Notes under the pieces: model-generated
Told to the model about the DNA's origin: nothing
The model's input: the letters and a program-made list of their open reading frames with translations, nothing else
Databases searched by the model: none
Shown here: piece by piece, positions 6,179 through 13,511 of the stretch
How the letters are laid out: every line of letters begins with the position of its first letter
Position numbering within the stretch: the stretch's first letter is position 1
Translations under genes and position numbers: made by a program
Assembly (NCBI GenBank): GCA_026770575.1
Contig: MU657196.1
Coordinates: 344,194-357,704, forward strand
Source of the DNA: Pelagophyceae sp. CCMP2097
Taxonomy: Eukaryota; Sar; Pelagophyceae
DNA length: 13,511 nucleotides
Direction of reading: 5' to 3'

Positions 6179-8641
6179 ATGTGGGGCCTTTTTTATGCAG
6201 ACGTCCTGAGACCGCCGACGATAGACCAGCTCCGAGACGAGGCCTGGCGACGTCTCAAGCGGCGTCATTTATGCGCGGCGGAGCGAGGAGCCTGTGTATC
6301 GGTGGCACTCTCGAAAAGCCTTTCCGGCGCGGGTCCGTACGACGGTCCGTGCCGGGGCTGGGCAGACCCACAAGGGTCCGAGGCCATGCGAGCGGTCTCC
6401 CGCGCAGAGCAGTCGTCCGGCGCCCGAGTGCTCCGAACGTGGACCTCTTTGTAGGCGCAAAGGGCGCGGAGTGGGTCGAGGCCTCTGGCGCGGCGGTGCT
6501 GCGGCAGTGTTCCACTTCATTTGAACAGTACGCCGCCGACACCGACTCCGACCGCCAACTCTTCCACGAGTCGCTCTCGACCATCGACAAGGACGTCCCG
6601 AGGACACGAGCGCAGTCGTTTGCCAATGCCGTACGTCTTTGGCCATACGCGCCTCCGGAGTCCGGCCACAAGGCGCCTTTGCAGGACCTGCGCGGCCTCG
6701 TCGTGGCGTACGAGCTAGCCGTCGGCCGCGACGAGCTGCAGCGGCAGCTGCGCCGGATCGCGACGGCCGTCGTCCGTCGGACGCAGCGCGGCGCCCGCCC
6801 GCGTCGAGTTGGTAACCCTGGAAAAGGCAACGACGGATTCGGGGGCGGCAGCAGGGCGAGGCACGCGTCGGAGCACGACGCGGCATCGCCGCTCCCCCCC
6901 CGCGCGCTTTCGGACCACCTTTCTAAACACTTTTGGGTAGGCGACCATCACGGCCGCAGGGGCTACACTCAAGGGCAGACGCACGTCGTCGCGGCGCTCC
7001 TCCTCTTTTGCGGCGAGGCGGACGCGTTTTGGCTCCTCGTTTCGCTGATCGAGAAGTTGGCGCCGCCGGACTTGTATTCGGAGCCGCCCGCGGCGCTGAA
7101 CGGCGCGTTAGCAGAGGCGCACGTCGTAGAGGCCCTGCTCTGCCTATCGCCGCGCAACGTCACCGACGCAGAGGTCGAGCTGACGGCGCAGGCGCGTTTG
7201 GCTCTCGATAGGGCGGGAGGAATTCATAGGTAGGAATTTAATGAGTCATAGGAATTGCCTCTAGGTGATGACGATCAAGATGGCCATCCCGCTCCTCGTC
7301 GACTGCGTCGCGCTGCCTTTGATGGTCGCCGTCTGGGACACTGTGTTTTTGGGGCGCGGCTTTGATTACGTCTCGTACACGATCGCCGCCACGATTTCCG
7401 TCGCCGCAGACGCGCGCAATCGGCGGCAAACCGCGCGGCGACGCGGTGCGCCGGGCGACGACGAGCGGCCGAGCTTCGCGCTGGCGGACGAGACGATGCC
7501 GCTCGTGGCAATCGTTGTAAAACTCATGCAACGAGGCAGCGTACGACGCTGGCAAACGCTGGCAGGCCTCGAAGGTTCCGAGACGGACCCTATATACGGT
7601 CCCTATACTGTCCTTCACGGACCCTTGAACGACCTCGATGGGCCCCGCGGGCCCGGAGACGGTCCGACAAGGATGCTGAGCGGACCCTTTGTGCGTCGAC
7701 GCCTTGGTTGTAGGCAGCAGGGCGGCGCGGGCCTCGTGGCGTCGGCGCGCGACGTCGAGCGCCTGGCGCGCCTGGCGCCGCCGAAGCGCGTCGCGGCGCT
7801 GCGCCTGGCGGCGCGGCGCGCCCTCGCGGCGGCGTGGGAGCGGCCGTCGCGCGTCCGAGACCTCGAAGAGCAGTCCGCGTTCTCCGCGGCCGAGGTCGAG
7901 GCGCTGCAGGCCGAGTTCAGCGGCCGCCAGCGCAGCCGCGCCGCGACTGACACAACCCGCCGGCGGACGGGCGACGGCGACGGCGAATGCGACGCGCGGC
8001 TCTCCCTCCCGTCGAGGCCCAAAGTCCTGGGCCGCGCGCAGCTGCTGCAGCTGCTGCGCGCCGCGGGCGTGCCCGTCTCGTCGGACCTCGCGGGGACGGT
8101 GTTGCACTGCGGCTCGGACGAGGACGGGGCCTTTGCATTTCGAGACGTCGTCTGCGCGCTCTCCTCTGCCTGCGCGGGCACCGTCGGCGACCGGCTCGCC
8201 CTGCTCTTCGCCGTGTACGACGTTGACGGGTCGGGCTTCCTCGAGCGGAGCGAAATCGACGCGCTTGTCTTGATTCTGGCAGAGGCCTCGACCGCGCCGG
8301 CGTCGGACCTCGAGGCGATGCTCCTATCTTTGGACGGCGACGGCGACGGCAAGGTCTCCCGGGAGGAGTGGCTCCAAGCGGCGCGGTCGCCGGGGCTCTT
8401 GGAAGCTTTGGGGTTCGACGTCTGCGGCTTCGACCATCCCGCAGACGAATCGAGCCGCGCTATGAGGCGGTCCCTCGCGCTGCGCGCGCTTCGGGCCGTG
8501 CCGCGGCCGAGCGACGCCTCTTCAAGCCGGCCACGGCCCTGGTTCGACACCTTTCAATGCTGCTGGGCGCCCCCAGACGGCGTGCCGCCGGGACCGCCGC
8601 GCCCGCCGCCCGTGCGCGATGCCGACGCCACCGCAGCGTGA
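6179..8641 (+). CDS. TBC-domain Rab-GAP with C-terminal EF-hands (TBC1D8/9-like), multi-exon
   Basis: This is a Rab GTPase-activating protein. Exon 1 probably encodes MWGLFYADVLRPPTIDQLRDEAWRRLKR. A second exon opens after TTTGTAG at 6454. It carries the arginine finger IDKDVPRT (6583-6606), the glutamine finger YTQGQ (6964-6978) and ADAFWLLVSLIEKL. The TBC domain continues after a frame change near 7213-7264 with IPLLVDCVALPLMVAVWDTV. An intron at 7541-7717 leads to the C-terminal region, with SAAEVEALQAEF and FRDVVCALSSACAGTVGDRL. The latter resembles TBC1D9 C-termini. Canonical EF-hand loops DVDGSGFLERSE (8219-8254) and DGDGDGKVSREE (8333-8368) follow, with the stop at 8639. GRAM domains of animal homologues are not seen. 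Exon 1 and the 7213-7264 border are uncertain, and the segment between the R and Q fingers (about 6720-6959) may hide another intron. Confidence 0.75.
7541..7717 (+). other. Introner-like intron flanked by AGGCAGC duplication
   Basis: AGGCAGC occurs at 7534-7540 and again at 7712-7718. GT follows the first copy immediately and the AG of the second copy can serve as acceptor (GGCAG|C). This gives a 177-nt phase-0 intron that joins LMQRGS to QGGAGLVASAR in frame. The interior carries GACGGACCC, ACGGTCCC and GGGCCC motifs like those in QCR2 intron 2. Confidence 0.6.
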
Positions 8642-8992
8642 CGATGCGCCACGGCGCGGGCGTGATGCCGCGACCGTCATTCCAACTCTGTAACCATTAC
8701 TTTCTCTCACCGCGCCCACCCGACTCCGACGCGCCTCGACGACGGCCGCGGTGGACTCCGGCACGAGTCGACGTCGAATGTTTCAAGTTCGAAGGGCATG
8801 TCCGATGGACAGCACTCGCGAGGCGGGCGGCCGACAAGAGATCTCATCCATCGTTACGTTACGAGCCTCTGGTTACGTCGCATCAGGGGCGCGTCTCTTT
8901 CGGACGGCTGCGGTCGGCGATGTCCTTGTCGCCGTTTTGCGACATCGTCAACGCGGCGCCGCGCGCCGCCCATGTTCGCGCTGCCGCCCGAC
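8642..8992. other. Convergent intergenic region between Rab-GAP and TSPO
   Basis: These 351 bases lie between two stop codons and must hold both 3' UTRs. I see no AATAAA, RNA gene or convincing open frame. Confidence 0.5.
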
Positions 8993-9861
8993 TCACGCCT
9001 TTGGGGAGGCCTTTCTCACCATCTTCGCGGCAAAGTCCGGATTGAGCTTGCAGATCCTGCGGCGCGGGCGTTCCGGGAGAGAGCGTCGGGCCTCCCACGG
9101 CAGAGGGGCGGCGCGGGCGTCCCGGGAGTGTCAGGCCTCTGGCCGCAGACGTTTGCACGCACGCAAAGTTCAGTGCCGTGGCGAAGGAGATCCACAGCGT
9201 GTACGGCACGACCAAGTACGCGGCCACGGGGTCCACCGCGTGGAACTTGAGCAGGATGGGAAACAGCGAGGTCAGGAGGAGGACGTTGAGCGCAAGGGCG
9301 GCTCTCAGTCCCTTCATCCCAAAGAAGACCGGCGCCCAGCACAGGTTCATGGCGTAGTGCGCCAGCGCGAGCTGCAATGCGGTGGAAGACGCCCCGGCGG
9401 TGCGGGCGACGCGCCACGCGGAAACGCCCAGGGACGCGTAGAGGACAGTCCACGTCGGCGCGAACACGCGGTCCGGCGGGTTCCAAGACGGTTTCACCAG
9501 GTCCGACTTGTACCACGACTTGATCGCCTTGACGACGATGGGCGTGCCCAGCGAGCCGCCTATTAGCGCGGCGGCTGACGGCGCGTCTGCCCGGCATTCG
9601 CCTCGCTCGTCCTTCGCGCGCCTCTCCCGCCGGACGCCGCGCTTCGCCGGCCACCGACGCGGCGGCCCAGCACGCCGGCGCGTCCTTGAGCGCCCAAACG
9701 GCGGCGACGGCGCCTCCGGTGGCGGCGGCGACGGGTCGCCGCCGCAGCGCCGCGCTCGCCGCCGGCCGCGACCTCTCCGAGCCGACGAGCCGCGACCTCG
9801 CCGGGCCGACGAGCGCGCGCGCCGCGGCGGCGCAGAGCCCGAGCCACGCGAGGACGCGCAT
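8993..9861 (-). CDS. TSPO: TspO/MBR family translocator protein, split gene
   Basis: TSPO is a small five-helix membrane protein that binds tetrapyrroles and sterols. The core reads LIGGSLGTPIVVKAIKSWYK, then KPSWNPPDRVFAPTWTVLYA, the family signature. HYAMNLCWAPVFFGMKG and PYTLWISFATALNFA follow. A 106-nt intron (9162-9057; GC|GTGCGT and CGCAG|G) then gives ICKLNP and stop at 8993, restoring the usual family C-terminus. The N-terminus from ATG 9861 begins with a hydrophobic signal-like stretch (MRVLAWLGLCAAAARALVG). It lies in another frame, so a further intron or frameshift must fall between about 9560 and 9720; I could not fix its borders. The leader before the core suggests organelle targeting, possibly plastid, but this is inference. 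It converges on the Rab-GAP and is divergent from the MYND gene. Confidence 0.83.
9057..9162 (-). other. TSPO intron, GT-AG
   Basis: This 106-nt phase-2 intron has donor AACTTTGC|GTGCGT and acceptor CCGCAG|GATCTGC. Removing it joins ATALNFA to ICKLNP, which matches the conserved TspO end. Read-through would instead give an Arg/Pro-rich tail atypical of the family. Confidence 0.85.
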
Positions 9862-10162
9862 GGGCCGCGCGGGGAGCCTCGGGGAGCCTCGAAGAACGAT
9901 GCACCGCGGCCCGCGCGGAAATCTATTCCGACCTTATCCGAAAATTTTGCGATCGCATGCGCACACTAAATTTATATAAAAGCGCTGACCGACGGTTCGC
10001 AATATTTTTGCCAGACAGTTCCTCGTCTTCGGCCGCCGCGCGCGTTCTCCCCCACGACACGTGTAAGCCTTCCCCCATCTTTGCCTGCGAGTCATCGCGA
10101 GGACTTGACTTTATCGCTCGAGGCCGCCGCCACATTTTAAAGACCAATCGCAGGTTCTTTCG
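9862..10162. promoter_or_regulatory. Divergent TSPO / MYND-Sel1 promoter with TATA-like box
   Basis: TATATAAAA lies at 9973-9981, inside the only AT-rich patch of this 301-bp spacer. It is about 180 bases before the MYND start and about 110 from the TSPO start. Read backwards (TTTTATATA) it could also serve TSPO. The remainder is a pyrimidine-rich leader before ATG 10163. Confidence 0.5.
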
Positions 10163-11206
10163 ATGGGCGACGCGCCGGCCCCGAAGCCGTGCTGCGTCTG
10201 CGACGCGACGGGTGGGAAGCACTGCACCAAGTGCAAGTCGCGCCACTACTGCTGCAGGGCGTGCCAGCTCGTCGACTGGAACGAGGGCGGCCACAAGGCG
10301 CAGTGCAAGCAGATGGCCGCCGCGTTCCAGGACCGCCTCCTCGACGAGCTCATGCCGGCGAAGCTGAAGATCAAGGAGGAGCCGCCCATCGTCGCGGACT
10401 TTTCGCCGGCGGGCGGCGCCGAGGCGGCGCCGCGCGCGCCCGTGGCTCCGACGGCGGCGGCCAAGGCGAGGGCGCCGACCGACGACGCGCCGGACTGGCG
10501 CGGCACGTGCGGCATCTGCATGGACCTGCTCCCGCTCGGCGGCGGGACGCAACGTTTCTACGAGTGCTGCTGCAAGAAGATTTGCAAGGCGTGCTCCGAC
10601 AAGTGTGAGCAGCACAACGACAAATGCCCGTTCTGCCGCACCCCCGTCTACAAGTCGCAAGCCGAGTGGCTGCGCCGGCTGCAGAAGCAAGTGGACGAGG
10701 GCAACGCCGACGCGCAGATCGTCCTCGGCCAGGCGTACGAGATTGACGGCAGTGGTGTCAAAAAGAGCGCAAAGCGGGCGTTCCAGTCCTACGAACTGGC
10801 GGCGGTGCAGGGGCACGCACAAGCGCAGTGCATGCTGGGACAGAGTTACACTCTGGGGCACGGCGTGAAGATCGACTACAAAGCCGCTGCGCACTGGCTT
10901 CGACGCGCAGCCGACCAAGGGCACCCCAACGCGCAGTGCAACCTCGGCTCGTTGTTCGCCAAGGGCACGGGCGCGCCGCAGTCGGACGGGGAAGCCGTGC
11001 GCTGGTACCGCCTCGCCGCGGCGCAGGACCTCCCGGAAGCCCTCTACTATCTCGCCAAGTGCTACGCAAACGGCCGCGGCGTGCCGCAGGACCACTGCGA
11101 GGGGCTGCGCCTCTACAAGTGCGCCGCGGCCGCGGGGAACTTCGGCGCGCCGCCGGCGATGGACAACGCTGCAAGGCTCGCGGCGCACTTTGCCCACGCA
11201 ACGTGA
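10163..11206 (+). CDS. MYND finger - RING-like - Sel1 repeat protein
   Basis: This is an intronless 347-aa protein, probably an adaptor or E3-type ubiquitin ligase; the activity is inferred from domains. Residues 10-48 form a MYND zinc finger (C10-x2-C13, C21-x2-C24, C30-x3-C34, H44-x3-C48, with the typical ending DWNEGGHKAQC). A low-complexity Ala/Pro linker follows (about 75-110). Residues 116-158 form a RING-like Cys module (CGIC, ECCC, CKAC, CPFC); it is Cys-rich and the usual RING His is not obvious. Four Sel1 repeats (about 182-326) end the protein, such as NAQCNLGSLFAKGTG and EALYYLAKCYANGRGV. They form a TPR-like protein-binding scaffold. The start is the first ATG, immediately before the MYND domain. 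No partner gene is adjacent. Confidence 0.92.
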   Translation: MGDAPAPKPCCVCDATGGKHCTKCKSRHYCCRACQLVDWNEGGHKAQCKQMAAAFQDRLLDELMPAKLKIKEEPPIVADFSPAGGAEAAPRAPVAPTAAAKARAPTDDAPDWRGTCGICMDLLPLGGGTQRFYECCCKKICKACSDKCEQHNDKCPFCRTPVYKSQAEWLRRLQKQVDEGNADAQIVLGQAYEIDGSGVKKSAKRAFQSYELAAVQGHAQAQCMLGQSYTLGHGVKIDYKAAAHWLRRAADQGHPNAQCNLGSLFAKGTGAPQSDGEAVRWYRLAAAQDLPEALYYLAKCYANGRGVPQDHCEGLRLYKCAAAAGNFGAPPAMDNAARLAAHFAHAT

Positions 11207-12415
11207 TCGTCGCCCGACGTGATCCTCGCCCGACGTCATGCCGCCGCCACCACCGTCGACGCCCATTGGCACCAGCGCGCCGCCGGCCGCCGATATAAAG
11301 TAACGTGATGAAGCGACAATCACTCGTGTGCGGGACGTCGCGGGTCGACCGGAGGCTGCCGTACCCCGCGGCCACAGAGGAGATGCCAAGTAGAGAGGCT
11401 GCCTCAGGGTTGCCGACGGCCCGAGTATCATGGCAGGTGCGGGGCAAGAGGCTCCTCCGAGAGAGCGCACGCCGTCGAGGCGCCGCTCTCTCGGGCCGCT
11501 TCGGCAGACGGCCACAGCCGCGAGAAGAACGGACTGCCCCGCGAGGCCTCGTCCAGCCGCGCGGGCATCGCCGACCCGGTTTGCCGCGGCGATCCGCGGC
11601 GCGGTGCGGCGACGCGTCGGCTCGCCGCCTGATGCGACGGGCGAGGTGATGCGACGAGTTTCCGCGCGAGCGCCGGACGCCGCGAGCCCCCGGGCGAGCG
11701 CCGACGTCGCGACCTCCCCGCCCGGCGACGCTGAGGCGCCGTGCTCCGCGACGCTCCGCGACGCTCGGGAGGTGGCTCCGTCGGCAACGTCGCATATTTC
11801 CGTGGAAGGCGCACGCTCCAAAAGCGCCCGTGGCCCGCGCGCTGCGGTCTCGCCCGTTTCCCGCTCGACTCGGATGCCGCTCGTAGCCGCTCGCGACTCC
11901 GTCGTGGGCGTCGGCGGCTGTCGGGTCTGCAGATGCGCATCGTGGGTCTTGTTGCGGCGGCGCTCGCGGGGCCCGTACATGTTTGCCGGTCCTCGACGCA
12001 GCGGCGGCGGCCTCAGGCCATTTTCGGCCGGTCCGCGAGAGGTGGCCTCGAGGGCGGCCCGGCAAGGTTGTCTCGAGGGCGGCCCGCGCAGTCGACGCGG
12101 CAGCCCGACAGAAGCACGCGGCTCTCGGGTCGAGGCGCAGCGCGCGCGTTCCCGCCGCAGAGGCCTTGCTTCCGCGCGCTGGCTACGACGTTTCAAATAA
12201 CGATGCATCTCGATTATCTATGAAGAGTCCGGGATGGTCTGAAGACGGGGTGGCCGTCTTTTGGAGCATCGGGCGGCGTCGCGCACCGCGGGTGCTGCGC
12301 GTGCCCGAGGGAGCACCGTCGCATTTTGTGCGCGCGCGGGTGCGCGGCGGGCGCGGCGTGCGCGCGACGCGCGGCGCTTTTTGAGGCGGCGCGTCTCGCG
12401 GCCGCGCTGGGGCCG
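11207..12415. other. GC-rich stretch without a supportable gene
   Basis: Because stop codons are rare at this GC content, long frames run on both strands (plus 11430-12200, minus 11428-11940). They are Arg/Ala/Ser/Pro-rich and mutually overlapping, and none shows a domain or transmembrane pattern. A TATAAAG at 11293-11299 may belong to an unidentified promoter. An unrecognised exon remains possible. Confidence 0.4.
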
Positions 12416-12811
12416 TCATCGTTCGTGGGCGTCCGATTTCTTCGTGTAATGGTCGGGCATTCTGGGGGTCTGGAGCGAATCGAGCGATTGCTGGTCAAAG
12501 GCGTTGAGGACGAGCGCGTCGAAGTGCGACGAGTTTCTGCGCGACGCCGATTCGTCGTCGCCGCACGCATTGCCGAGGATGTCCGAGTCCGAGCCGCGCG
12601 AGCCGCGGCATGTCGAATCCGTGGCCAAGCTCGTCTCGCTGCCGCGCGAGGAGCGCGAGAGCGTCTCGCGGCGCTCGTACATTGGGGGGTTCGCGAAGTC
12701 GAAGGGCGCGGGCGACCGCCCGGCGCCTTCCGCGATGAGGGCGGCAAAGCGCCGGTCCCGGTCCGCGATCCACGAGCCGGTGCGCACCAGCTCACCGGGG
12801 CGCGGCGACAT
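12416..12811 (-). CDS. Hypothetical Ser/Arg-rich protein, 131 aa
   Basis: I do not recognise this protein. It begins MSPRPGELVRTGSWIADRDR and has a more natural composition than its shadows on either strand. It has a short ordered-looking start (RRFAALIAEGAG), then a hydrophilic, probably disordered region. That region carries several Arg-x-x-Ser sites (RETLSRSSRGSETS, RGSDSD, SRRNSS), which could be kinase targets. It ends QTPRMPDHYTKKSDAHER. There is no signal peptide or membrane segment. It may be one exon of a larger gene, since the flanks were not resolved. It is separated from the partial gene on the right by an AT-rich island. Confidence 0.42.
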   Translation of the reverse strand: MSPRPGELVRTGSWIADRDRRFAALIAEGAGRSPAPFDFANPPMYERRETLSRSSRGSETSLATDSTCRGSRGSDSDILGNACGDDESASRRNSSHFDALVLNAFDQQSLDSLQTPRMPDHYTKKSDAHER

Positions 12812-13282
12812 GTGCGCAAAATGGGGCTGACGGCGCCAAACGCGCTGCGACGAAGGCGTAGTGTGGGGTGGGAGGCTTCGGTGAAAGTGTTAGAGTATAA
12901 ACGTGGTTTAATTACGCGCCAAACCGATGATGATATTCCGACGATTTTTGTCCTTAATCTGCTATGTGAACAATTGGATTTATCAGTATAGATAATATTC
13001 CGACGATTTTTGACGAATCAGCATAAAGATTTGTCGCCGATCACATCAACTTCACTTAACGTCATCTTAACTACAACCGTAGCGTGTCGAAACTTTCCAG
13101 ACCTCATGCTTGAAATTTCGAGCCTCACTGCTTCAATGGAAAGTCAAACTGAAACGCCAACATTTGGACCATATCATATTGCGAGCAAAAATTCCATTAG
13201 CATCTCACCAACGCAACAATGTTCTATAGTTTCGGATGATGTTCCATAGTTTCTACAAATCCTTCCTCAGTTCTTTGAGGCC
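12812..13282. other. AT-rich island with short direct repeats
   Basis: From about 12890 to 13260 the composition drops sharply to AT-rich. An 18-bp direct repeat, ATATTCCGACGATTTTTG, lies at 12933-12950 and 12995-13012. GTTC(T/C)ATAGTTTC is repeated near 13220-13252. A TATAAAC lies at about 12896. The only open frame (13010-13249, plus strand) is unlike its neighbours in codon use and is not recognised. This may be a promoter, a long intron or a transposon remnant. Confidence 0.5.
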
Positions 13283-13511
13283 ATGGCGACCGCGATGAAG
13301 CGGGCGGCTGACTTCGGCGCGGACGACGCCGCCACCTTCGGCAGCGACGCCTGCAACACGGCGCAGAATCCCGCGAACAAGGTGCCCCCGACACAATGCA
13401 TGCTCGGGAGTCGCGTTTACACGCCAGCGTCAATACGCCCGTGTCGTCAGGCGGCTAAGCACGCTTCCAGCCTGGTCCCCGCCGTCACCGTCGAAGCAAA
13501 GAAGAAGCGCG
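13283..13511 (+). CDS. Partial open reading frame, hypothetical, runs off the window
   Basis: An ATG at 13283 opens a frame with no stop through the last base. It begins MATAMKRAADFGADDAATFG and ends at a lysine-rich stretch (VEAKKKR). The start coincides with an abrupt return from AT-rich to GC-rich DNA, and CTTCCTCAG|TT at about 13270 could be a splice acceptor, so this may instead be an internal exon. AACAAG|GTGCCC near 13380 is a possible donor. No domain is recognised. Confidence 0.42.
   Translation, partial: MATAMKRAADFGADDAATFGSDACNTAQNPANKVPPTQCMLGSRVYTPASIRPCRQAAKHASSLVPAVTVEAKKKR

Noticed and set aside
10758..12065. 435-codon minus-strand open frame
   Set aside because: It has the same cause as the longer antisense frame: it overlaps a clear plus-strand gene and has a shadow-like composition.
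9923..12208. 761-codon minus-strand open frame
   Set aside because: It lies antisense to the whole MYND-RING-Sel1 gene and is an Arg/Ala-rich shadow caused by the scarcity of stops at high GC; no domain is visible.
12890..13260. U4 or U6 snRNA in the AT-rich island
   Set aside because: I looked for ACAGAGA, the U6 3' region and the U4 5' stem on both strands and found no match.

Overview
This window is nuclear DNA from a GC-rich unicellular eukaryote. Coding genes are split by spliceosomal introns with recognisable GT/AG (and apparently GC/AG) borders. It carries spliceosomal snRNA genes, a mitochondrial bc1-complex subunit with an N-terminal presequence, a Rab-GAP, and a MYND/RING/Sel1 protein. 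The high GC, short introns, repeat-like introns and MYND/RING-Sel1 architecture suggest a stramenopile alga of the pelagophyte (Aureococcus-like) type; that placement is inference.

Layout. Bases 1-2130 are repeat DNA: a 13-bp-period minisatellite (about 100-900), a GGTCC/GGGCCC-type array (about 900-1030), a longer-period tandem repeat (about 1040-1290), a CGGGTTT-rich block, and copies of dispersed elements. Bases 2134-3378 hold the main find: U2, U5 and U1 snRNA genes, all on the minus strand, in the order U2 > U5 > U1 along transcription. Each was recognised from its invariant functional motif and its terminal stem-loops. Bases 3379-4272 are intergenic, with palindromes, a dispersed repeat and the QCR2 3' region.

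Bases 4273-5964 (minus) are a three-exon cytochrome bc1 core protein 2 gene (QCR2, 389 aa when spliced). It is divergent from a multi-exon TBC-domain Rab-GAP with C-terminal EF-hands (TBC1D8/TBC1D9-like, 6179-8641, plus). That gene converges on a TSPO/MBR gene (8993-9861, minus), which is itself divergent from a single-exon MYND-RING-Sel1 gene (10163-11206, plus). Bases 11207-12415 have no gene I can support. A small Ser/Arg-rich hypothetical protein lies at 12416-12811 (minus). An AT-rich island follows, and an open reading frame starts at 13283 and runs off the window.

The protein genes look like ordinary housekeeping or signalling genes and do not form a pathway. The unifying theme is splicing: three of the five major-spliceosome RNAs are clustered here, and nearby genes carry introns, one of which (7541-7717) is flanked by a short duplication and looks like a mobile introner-type intron.
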